Shown here one piece after another: positions 6,594-12,623 of a stretch of 12,623 bases of DNA. A model generated the notes under the pieces. The model made no database searches and was not told where the DNA came from. It worked only from the letters and a program-made list of their open reading frames with translations. This stretch comes from an uncultured Collinsella sp. GTDB lineage: Bacteria > Actinomycetota > Coriobacteriia > Coriobacteriales > Coriobacteriaceae. Positions within the stretch are counted from its first letter, which is position 1. The number at the start of each line of letters is the position of its first letter. The translations under genes and the position numbers were made by a program. The DNA lies in the NCBI GenBank assembly GCA_958407555.1, contig CATYJC010000047.1, positions 1 to 12,623 on the forward strand. Reading direction: 5' to 3'.

Positions 6594-9106
6594 TATAGAT
6601 AGCGGCCGGTAATGCTCTTGGAGCAGGCTGCGATGTCGCCCGGCGTGCCGGCGCAGACGATTTGCCCGCCGGCGTCGCCACCGCCCGGGCCCATGTCGAC
6701 CACGTAATCGGCGTTACGGATAAGGTCGAGATCGTGCTCGATCACGATAACCGTGGCGCCTTTGGCAACAAGGCCGTCGAACACACTCAGCAACACCTGA
6801 ACATCGAGCGGATGTAGGCCGATCGTGGGCTCGTCGAATACGAATACGGCATCGTCCTGCACGCGGCCCATCTCGCTCGCGAGCTTAAGGCGCTGAGCCT
6901 CGCCGCCCGAGAGCGCCGGTGTGGGCTCGCCGAGCGTGAGATAGCCCAAGCCCAGGTCGTGCAAGGTCTGCAAGCGCGTCTGAACCTTCTTGAGTCCCAG
7001 TGTGGCGTCGAGGGCCTCGTCCACACTCATGTCCATGAGCTGCGGCAGCGTAAGCAGACTCCCGTCCTTGCCCTCGCGATGGATATGCGAGGCGGCCTCG
7101 GCGTAGCGCGAACCACGGCATGCCGGGCAGACGATCTCGACGTCGGGCAAAAACTGCACGTCGAGCGATATCGAGCCCGTGCCATCGCACGTAGGGCAAC
7201 GCAAGGCGCCAGTGTTGTAGCTAAAGGCGCCCGCCTTGTAGCCGGCTGCCTTGGCTTCGGGCGTACGGGCAAAGGCGCGGCGCAGCTCGTCATGGATGTC
7301 GGCATAGGTTGCCACCGTCGAGCGAACATTGGCGCCAATGGGCGTAGCGTCAATCAGGTTGGCGCGGGCAATGCCTTCGGCATCGACCCAACGCACGTGT
7401 CCCGGCAAGCGCTCGCCAGCTGCCTGCGCCTTAAGCGCCGGGATGAGCGTCTCGAGCACCAACGTCGTCTTACCCGAACCCGAAACGCCCGTCACCGCGA
7501 CAAGGCGGCCGCGCGGGATATCGACTTCGAGCGGCTTGACGGTATGGATGGCATCGGTCGCCATGCGGATATGGCCCTGGTCGAACATTTCGTCGTCAGT
7601 CGCCTGCGGACGCAAGCGCTTGGGCTCGGCGCGCAAAAACGGCGCGATGCGACTGCTCTGCGATTGCTCGACCTCGTCTACCGTACCAGCGGCGATCACA
7701 TTGCCGCCGCCTGCTCCGGCAACGGGGCCCATCTCGACCAGATAGTCGGCTTCCGCCAGCACACGTGTATCGTGGTCGACAACAACCACGGTGTTGCCGT
7801 CATCCACCAGATCGCGCATCACGCCCACCAAGCCGTCGACATTGGCGGGATGCAAGCCGATCGAAGGCTCGTCCAGCACATAAAGCACGCCCGTCGATCG
7901 GTTGCGCACCACGCGAGCAAGCTGTACGCGCTGGCGCTCACCCGTGGAGAGCGTGGCACCGGCGCGGTCGAGTGAAAGGTAATCGAGTCCCAGGTCGACT
8001 AGACGACGGGCCGCGCTCAAAAACGAATCGCAGATATCCGTCGCCATGGGCCGCATCTCGGACGGCAAGGATGCGGGCACCCCGCGCACCCACTCAATCG
8101 CCTCGCCCAGCGTCATGGCCGCGGCCTGCGCCAGATTGATACCGCGCACTTGGGGCTGGCGCGCAGCCTCGGAAAGACGCGTGCCACCACAGTCGCGGCA
8201 TGGCCCCTCGCGCAAAAAGCGCGCAACGCGTTTGAGCCCCTTATCGTCCTTAACCTTGGCGAGCGCATTTTCGACGGTATAGACGGCGTTGTAATAGGTG
8301 AAGTCGAGCGGCGTGGCGCCCTCGCCGTTTTTGGGAACGTAGAGAATGTGCTTCTTAACCGCCGGGCCGTGGAACACGATATCGCGCTCTTGAGGCGTGA
8401 GCTGGCTAAACGGCACGTCGGTGCGTACGCCCATCTCGCCGGCGACCTGCTTCATCAAATCCCACATGAGCGTACCCCAGGGAAGCACCGCACCCTCGTT
8501 GATAGTCTTTGACTCGTCGGGCACCAGGCTCGCCTCGTCCACCTCGCGCATAACGCCGGTACCGCCACAAGTGGGACACGCGCCGCCGCTATTGAAAGCC
8601 AAATCCTCGGCACTCGGCGCGTAGAACTCGCGACCGCACGCAGGGCACGTGAGCGACAGGCCTGCGGCAACGTTAAGGCTCGGTTCCAAACGCGTCCCGC
8701 AATGCGGGCACACGTGATGGGCGCAACGGCTAAAGAGCAGACGCAGGCTATTGTTGAGCTCGGTCATGGTGCCAAAGGTGGAACGCACGCCCGGCACGCT
8801 CGGACGCTGGTGCAGCGCGAGCGCCGCCGGCACGTGCAAGACCTCATCCACCTGGGCATGTTCGGCCTGCGTCAGACGGCGGCGGGTATAGGTGCTGAGC
8901 GCCTCCAGATAGCGGCGCGAGCCCTCGGCATAAAGAACCCCCAGCGCCAGCGAGCTCTTGCCCGAACCCGACACGCCGGCAATACCCACGAGCCTTCCCA
9001 GCGGAATATCGATATCGATGTCCTTGAGGTTATGGACGCGCGCGCCACGCACCTCGATAGCCTGCGGGCTCATCTTCTGTTCCGTCACCTTTATCACCCT
9101 ACTCAT
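6593..9106 (-). CDS. UvrA-like tandem ABC ATPase without UvrB-binding domain (class II UvrA / UvrA2 type)
   Basis: The product is up to 837 residues; canonical UvrA has about 940. Two ABC modules are complete: Walker A GVSGSGKSS (44-52) with signature LSTGE (386-390) and VLDEP (410-414), then GVSGSGKTT (540-548) with LSGGE (732-736) and FDEP (757-760). Zinc-type pairs are C177/C180 with C303/C306, and C637/C640 with C660/C663. Only about 35 residues, holding an extra CPHC...CPAC pair set (133-157), join the first nucleotide-binding half to CPTCGGTG, where UvrA carries the UvrB-binding domain. Such proteins bind DNA and are linked to genotoxin tolerance, not UvrB loading. The ATG at 9106 overlaps the upstream ATPase stop (ATGAGTAG), suggesting translational coupling. 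ATG 9073, behind AAAGGTGA, fits the usual UvrA N-terminus better and is a real alternative. Confidence 0.9.
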   Translation of the reverse strand: MSRVIKVTEQKMSPQAIEVRGARVHNLKDIDIDIPLGRLVGIAGVSGSGKSSLALGVLYAEGSRRYLEALSTYTRRRLTQAEHAQVDEVLHVPAALALHQRPSVPGVRSTFGTMTELNNSLRLLFSRCAHHVCPHCGTRLEPSLNVAAGLSLTCPACGREFYAPSAEDLAFNSGGACPTCGGTGVMREVDEASLVPDESKTINEGAVLPWGTLMWDLMKQVAGEMGVRTDVPFSQLTPQERDIVFHGPAVKKHILYVPKNGEGATPLDFTYYNAVYTVENALAKVKDDKGLKRVARFLREGPCRDCGGTRLSEAARQPQVRGINLAQAAAMTLGEAIEWVRGVPASLPSEMRPMATDICDSFLSAARRLVDLGLDYLSLDRAGATLSTGERQRVQLARVVRNRSTGVLYVLDEPSIGLHPANVDGLVGVMRDLVDDGNTVVVVDHDTRVLAEADYLVEMGPVAGAGGGNVIAAGTVDEVEQSQSSRIAPFLRAEPKRLRPQATDDEMFDQGHIRMATDAIHTVKPLEVDIPRGRLVAVTGVSGSGKTTLVLETLIPALKAQAAGERLPGHVRWVDAEGIARANLIDATPIGANVRSTVATYADIHDELRRAFARTPEAKAAGYKAGAFSYNTGALRCPTCDGTGSISLDVQFLPDVEIVCPACRGSRYAEAASHIHREGKDGSLLTLPQLMDMSVDEALDATLGLKKVQTRLQTLHDLGLGYLTLGEPTPALSGGEAQRLKLASEMGRVQDDAVFVFDEPTIGLHPLDVQVLLSVFDGLVAKGATVIVIEHDLDLIRNADYVVDMGPGGGDAGGQIVCAGTPGDIAACSKSITGRYL

Positions 9107-10217
9107 GCCATAAAACTCGATTGCGAATGTACTCGCCCAGCATGGGCACGGTAAACCGGACGAGGCCGTATCCGGCAGCTTCGATGACGCGCTCGCGAAT
9201 CAGGCTTGCGCGATATTTGCTCGCCCAGCTCTGGGTGCGATCGCAGCGCTCAATGATATCCGCCATGCGCGTCGGTTTACCCTCGTCAGCAGCCATGGCC
9301 TCGATAAAGAGGCGTTGCGGACTGCGCAATCCATAATACAGGGGCGCGTCGACTGCTTCATAGAACTCAGAGATGGCATCCGCGTACCCAACCTCAACAT
9401 CGCGTTCTTCAATGACCCGCGAGTCACGCCGGACAGCAGCCCGCCACATGTAATATCCCACCAGCTGGACCATATAGGGATGCCCCATGCTCCTGCGCGC
9501 CGCAAGGTCCGCCGTCCCCGCATCAACGCAAAGACCAGCGCCTTTGACCGTCTGGATATATGAATCGCGCACTTTGGGCAAAGAAATCGCCCCCAGCGTA
9601 CGCTGCTGGGCGCGCCGCAAAAACGTCACGCTCGGCTCTTCGAGCAAGTCATCAACCATACTGGGCAAGCCGGCGAACACTAGCGCAAGACCGCGCTGAT
9701 CGTTATCGGACAAGCCCGTGGCATTCTGATCTCCGAGCACTTGCTGATAGAGAACGGCAAGAGCCGCCAGCTCCTCGATAGACGCAGACTGCGCCTCGTC
9801 AATCGCAAACAGTATGCCCTTGCCCGGACCGAGCTTCTTGAGGCGCTCGTTGACCAGCCCTCGTAACGTCTCGCCCTTTGCTCGCGCCGCCTCGACCGAC
9901 ACCCGGCCAAACGACGGCCCGAACTCCATTGACGTCACAACGGGTTTATTCGAGCGAAGCGCGTCGGCTAAGCGGTCGCATAAGCCAAGCGAAGCGGAAT
10001 CGGAGATAACCGCCCATCCACGCTCGCTGGCTAGACGTTGCAGCTCCCGCAGGAGAACCGTTTTGCCGCAGCCGCGGTTTCCCGTAATGAGCATGAGCCT
10101 ACCCGGCGCTCCGGCGCCGTTATCGAGCCCTTCCTCGAAATCTTCGATGACCGACTCGCGACCGATGAGCATCGGAGGCCGCTTGCCTGCCGTTGGCTTA
10201 AAGGGATTTGGATTCAT
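9099..10217 (-). CDS. AAA+ ATPase of the NPFxP/ORC-like family (paralogue 2), coupled to the UvrA-like gene
   Basis: The product is 372 residues, with AGGAGG (10223-10228) five bases before the ATG. It follows the same plan as the ATPase at 5452-6552: NPFKPTAG and GR (19-20), Walker A GNRGCGKT (46-53), Walker B ILFAIDEA (135-142), AGLP (182-185), FLRRAQQ (199-205), GHPYMVQLVGYYMW (245-258) and a C-terminal winged-helix-like region (about 305-372). Outside these motifs the two differ strongly, so they are old paralogues, not a recent duplication. Its last codons overlap the start of the UvrA-like gene by 8 bp, which points to one operon and probably a shared function. Upstream lies a promoter region with three tandem 10-bp repeats. 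No signal peptide or membrane segment is seen. Its role is unknown; a DNA-binding regulator or remodeller is inference. Confidence 0.83.
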   Translation of the reverse strand: MNPNPFKPTAGKRPPMLIGRESVIEDFEEGLDNGAGAPGRLMLITGNRGCGKTVLLRELQRLASERGWAVISDSASLGLCDRLADALRSNKPVVTSMEFGPSFGRVSVEAARAKGETLRGLVNERLKKLGPGKGILFAIDEAQSASIEELAALAVLYQQVLGDQNATGLSDNDQRGLALVFAGLPSMVDDLLEEPSVTFLRRAQQRTLGAISLPKVRDSYIQTVKGAGLCVDAGTADLAARRSMGHPYMVQLVGYYMWRAAVRRDSRVIEERDVEVGYADAISEFYEAVDAPLYYGLRSPQRLFIEAMAADEGKPTRMADIIERCDRTQSWASKYRASLIRERVIEAAGYGLVRFTVPMLGEYIRNRVLWHE

Positions 10218-10250
10218 GTCGGCCTCCTCGGATTGGCAAACCCTGGCAAT

Positions 10251-10281
10251 AGTTATACCAACTTGTACCGAGTTATACCAA
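10251..10281 (-). promoter_or_regulatory. promoter with three tandem 10-bp repeats upstream of the ATPase-UvrA-like operon
   Basis: On the + strand the blocks AGTTATACCA (10251-10260), ACTTGTACCG (10261-10270) and AGTTATACCA (10271-10280) follow each other without gap. On the - strand, TTGGTA (10281-10276) and TATAAC (10257-10252), 18 bp apart and preceded by TGG, form a plausible extended -10 promoter lying within the outer two blocks. A repeat period of one helical turn fits a protein binding one face of the DNA. The start codon is about 35 bp downstream of the -10. Confidence 0.5.
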
Positions 10282-10284
10282 TAG

Positions 10285-10317
10285 CATGTGACAAAGGAAC
10301 TGTCCCTTTGTCACATG
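10285..10317. repeat. GTCCC-core repeat copy 3, supplying the stop of the EF-G-like gene
   Basis: It has 16-nt arms around T10301 with one mismatch (10298/10304). On the - strand that mismatch is a U-G pair. The right half TGTCCCTTTGTCACAT (10301-10316) is identical to the copies at 5350 and 6574. The last codons and TGA of the EF-G-like gene (10319-10311) run into the palindrome. It lies four bases from the triple-repeat promoter. Confidence 0.85.
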
Positions 10318-12314
10318 TGGCCGAAAAACTCGGCGTCTGCTGCTCGCCAGGGGCGGAAGGTGGCGGGATCGACCTTTACGTGAGCTGCGGCGGGCACGTC
10401 GTACCATTTGACCGTGTAGCCGGCGCCGTGAGAGCAAAAGACCGAGTCGGGCGTGTTGGGCAGATCGGCCTCGGGCTCATAGGCGGCCGCCTCGATGACG
10501 CGCTCGGCATCATGGCAAGCCGCATAGCCGGCGAACTCTAGATACAGATGCCCACGACCACTCGTGTAGGCAGCCACCTCCAGCGCATAATCCTGCACCT
10601 CGGATGCCGGCACGCGACCCACAAGCTTTGCCCGGTCCCCCGCCATCGTCGGTGGCTCGTACTCGGCACCCATGCGCGTGGCATCCGAGAGCGCCCGGCC
10701 CACGCACTCCCCCGGCACCTCAAGCTCAAAGTGGTACCACGGCTCCAGCAGCACCGCCGCGCCGGCCTCACGCGCCTGCATGAGCCCCTGGCGAATCGCG
10801 CGGTACGTGGCCTGGCGAAAATCGCCGCCCTCGGTGTGTTTGGCATGCGCGCGGCCGCCCGTGAGCGTAATGCACACATCGGTGATGGGCGAGCCGGTCA
10901 GCACGCCCAAGTGGTCGCGCTCCATGGCGTTGGTGAGTGCCAAACGCTGCCAGTTAAGATCGAGCTCGTCGGTCGAGGTCACGGTGCCAAACTGCACGCC
11001 CGAACCCGTCGGCAACGGCTCCAGACGCAGATGCACCTCGGCATAGTGGCGCAGTGGCTCAAAGTGGCCCACGCCCTCGACCGGCTGCGAAATAGTCTCC
11101 TTATAGAGAATGCCGCCGGGCTCAAACTCGACCGCAAGGCCAAAACGATCGGCCAACACCCGCTGCACGACCTCGAGCTGCACGGCGCCCATCAACTGCA
11201 GGTGAATCTGCTCCAGATGCGTATTCCAGCTTACGCCGAGCATGGGATCTTCGTCCGCTAACTCAGTCAGCGCTTTGAACACCGCGTGGACATCGTGTTC
11301 GCCCGGAAGCACCGTATAGGTGAGGACCGGCGCAATGACAGGCGCATCGCCCGCGGGCTCCGCGCCCAGGGCGTCCCCCGGGCGAACGTGCGCAAGACCC
11401 GTCACGGCACAAATACCGCCAGCAGCAACTTCTTGAGCAAGCTCATACTTCTCGCCGTTATAGATGCGCACCTGGTCGATCTTTTGCTCCCATGCCTCGG
11501 CACCGGAACGTCCGGCAATCATCTGCTTGGCATGCAGCGTGCCGCCGGTCACCTTAACCCATGCCAAGCGCTCGCCGCGATCCCCGCGGCTGACACGATA
11601 GACGCGCGCGGCAAACTCCGGGAGCCACGCCTGTTCGCGCATCAGCGCGCATATACCATCCAACAGCTCGTCCACACCTTGGTCCTTGAGCGCCGAGCCG
11701 GCAAAGCAGGGAAAGAGCTTGCGCTCAGCAACCATGCGCGACAGCGTCGCGGAGGAAAGCTCACCCGCCTCAAGAAACTCCTCGAGCGCCGCCTCGTCTA
11801 ACGCAGCAGCATCCTCCTGAACGGTGCCGCCCGCCAGCAGTTCGTTGGCATCCAGGCAGCCCTCGGAAAGACGCTGCCCGAGCTGTGCCAGCAAAACATC
11901 GCGGCCGGGATTCTCCAAATCGATCTTGTTGATGAAGATGAACGTCGGGATGTCATAGCGCGCAAGCAGGCGCCACAGGGTTTCGGTGTGCCCCTGTACG
12001 CCATCGTTGGCGCCTACCACCAGAATCGCGTAGTCCAGGGCACGCAGCGTGCGCTCCGCCTCGGCAGAAAAATCGACATGGCCGGGAGCGTCCACGAGCA
12101 TAACGTGGGTGTCACCATGGTCGAGCACAGCCTGCGACGAGAAGATCGTGATACCGCGCTCACGCTCAATCTCGTTCGTATCCAGATGCGAGTCGCCATC
12201 GTCAACGCGGCCGCGCTTGCGAATGCGGCCCGCGTTAAACAGCATGGCCTCGGCCAGCGTGGTCTTGCCGGCATCGACATGCGCCAAGATTCCAACGACC
12301 GCTTGCTTCGACAT
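10311..12314 (-). CDS. EF-G-like translational GTPase, Tet(M)/Tet(W) ribosomal-protection-protein relative
   Basis: The product is 667 residues. Motifs are GILAHVDAGKTT (G1, 8-19), RERGITI (switch region, 51-57), DAPGHVDF (G3, 75-82), NKID (G4, 129-132) and GSALKD (G5-like). After the GTPase come beta-barrel, EF-G domain III/V-like and domain IV segments, with EPWYHFELEVPGECVGRALSDA and AAYTSGRGHLYLEFAGY matching the C-terminal part of Tet RPPs. Instead of the short RPP end, about 60 more residues follow (DSVFCSHGAGYTVKWYDVP). Such proteins act on the ribosome with GTP. Tetracycline protection is possible, but divergence argues for a housekeeping or different antibiotic or stress role. The ATG at 12314 is chosen for AGAGGAGAG just upstream; the in-frame ATG at 12383 lacks such a box. 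A weak -10 (TATCAT) lies at 12380-12375. Confidence 0.87.
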   Translation of the reverse strand: MSKQAVVGILAHVDAGKTTLAEAMLFNAGRIRKRGRVDDGDSHLDTNEIERERGITIFSSQAVLDHGDTHVMLVDAPGHVDFSAEAERTLRALDYAILVVGANDGVQGHTETLWRLLARYDIPTFIFINKIDLENPGRDVLLAQLGQRLSEGCLDANELLAGGTVQEDAAALDEAALEEFLEAGELSSATLSRMVAERKLFPCFAGSALKDQGVDELLDGICALMREQAWLPEFAARVYRVSRGDRGERLAWVKVTGGTLHAKQMIAGRSGAEAWEQKIDQVRIYNGEKYELAQEVAAGGICAVTGLAHVRPGDALGAEPAGDAPVIAPVLTYTVLPGEHDVHAVFKALTELADEDPMLGVSWNTHLEQIHLQLMGAVQLEVVQRVLADRFGLAVEFEPGGILYKETISQPVEGVGHFEPLRHYAEVHLRLEPLPTGSGVQFGTVTSTDELDLNWQRLALTNAMERDHLGVLTGSPITDVCITLTGGRAHAKHTEGGDFRQATYRAIRQGLMQAREAGAAVLLEPWYHFELEVPGECVGRALSDATRMGAEYEPPTMAGDRAKLVGRVPASEVQDYALEVAAYTSGRGHLYLEFAGYAACHDAERVIEAAAYEPEADLPNTPDSVFCSHGAGYTVKWYDVPAAAHVKVDPATFRPWRAADAEFFGHM

Positions 12315-12430
12315 GGCTCTCCTCTTATTGCAAGCCCATCGCACGCGGCAACGGGCACCCTCGTTCCACACTGGATGATACAATTTACGGGCCGGCGGGC
12401 GAAGCGGGCCCTATCCCCCGACCGAGCTCA

Positions 12431-12458
12431 TCGCCCCGCGTTGCCGCGCGGCGATTTT
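12431..12458. repeat. GC-rich hairpin in intergenic region
   Basis: TCGCC plus CGCG (12431-12440) pair with CGCG plus GGCGA (12445-12454) around a TTGC loop with one mismatch, and TTTT follows on the + strand. No + strand gene ends here, so a terminator role is unsupported. A second perfect 14-bp palindrome, GAAAGCCGGCTTTC, lies at 12477-12490. Confidence 0.4.
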
Positions 12459-12501
12459 CGTAGGTTCGCGCCTTGCGAAAGCCGGCTTTCAAAACAGCAC
12501 A

Positions 12502-12541
12502 GCGAACGAAAATGACCCCGCCCAGGGCCATTTTCGTTCGC
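12502..12541 (-). terminator. large hairpin, probable (bidirectional) terminator of the right-edge gene
   Basis: GCGAACGAAAATG (12502-12514) and CATTTTCGTTCGC (12529-12541) form a perfect 13-bp stem. Past one mismatch, CCC/GGG extend it around a small loop. A GC-rich top flanked by AAAA and TTTT resembles a terminator in either direction. On the - strand it lies 27 bp after the stop codon of the partial gene at the window edge, which supports both calls. Confidence 0.6.
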
Positions 12542-12568
12542 GCGAATTGTTGATACGCATCCCCACTC

Positions 12569-12623
12569 TTATGCCTCGCGCAGCCAATCAAACGCGACGC
12601 GCGGCGTACCGTCCGACACATAT
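12569..12623 (-). CDS. C-terminal end of an unidentified protein (truncated by window edge)
   Basis: On the - strand from 12622, 17 codons read YVSDGTPRVAFDWLREA and then TAA (12571-12569). The codons are GC-rich like the neighbours, the ending is protein-like, and a strong hairpin follows after 27 bp. AFDWLREA resembles the last helix of some LysR-type regulators, but this is too short for identification. The other two - strand frames give no comparably convincing ending. Confidence 0.45.
   Translation of the reverse strand, partial: YVSDGTPRVAFDWLREA

Noticed and set aside
6959..7975. Open frame of 338 codons on the + strand inside the UvrA-like gene
   Set aside because: Antisense shadow of a GC-rich gene. 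The - strand has two full ABC modules, and the + product has no recognisable domain and no ribosome binding site worth noting.
5329..10317. CRISPR array or transposon ends from the repeated palindromes
   Set aside because: The copies are far apart and unequal in spacing, lie at gene ends, and no transposase, target duplication or Cas gene is visible.
10548..11261. Open frame of 237 codons on the + strand inside the EF-G-like gene
   Set aside because: Antisense shadow. The sense product aligns throughout with translational GTPases.
12385..12621. 78-codon open frame on the - strand at the right edge
   Set aside because: It passes through the large hairpin and has no protein-like features. A different - strand frame ending at 12569 gives a more convincing C-terminus.

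Overview
The window looks like chromosomal DNA of a high-GC gut Actinobacterium, most probably Collinsella or a close Coriobacteriia relative. This rests on GC-rich codon use, strong Shine-Dalgarno boxes, two ATPases of a family I associate with gut Actinobacteria (N-terminal NPFxP, then GR), and abundant short palindromes with a GTCCC core at gene ends. No tRNA, rRNA, CRISPR array, insertion sequence or phage gene is visible. The assignment is inference from recalled families, not from a database search.

Left part (1-5300, all on +). Two cyclic-di-GMP genes come first: the 3' part of an EAL phosphodiesterase, cut by the window edge, and a GGDEF-PAS-GGDEF protein whose second GGDEF domain has lost its signature. 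Next is a likely redox pair, 17 bp apart: an iron-sulfur flavoprotein-like reductase and an ArsC/Spx-fold protein without the usual catalytic cysteine. A G3E (CobW/COG0523) GTPase and the tRNA methyltransferase TrmL follow, each ended by a hairpin with a T-run.

Middle part (5300-10320). A + strand AAA+ ATPase gene faces a - strand pair in which a second, paralogous ATPase overlaps by 8 bp a UvrA-like ABC ATPase that lacks the UvrB-binding domain. Three related palindromes lie at the left border, at the convergence point and at the right border of this block. The promoter of the - strand pair carries a triple 10-bp tandem repeat. This block is the least explained part of the window and the best candidate for an undescribed functional unit. 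Its function cannot be read from the sequence.

Right part (10311-12623, on -). A 667-residue GTPase related to EF-G and to the Tet(M)/Tet(W) ribosomal protection proteins is followed by about 250 bp of hairpin-rich intergenic DNA. The last 17 codons of an unidentified - strand gene lie at the window edge.
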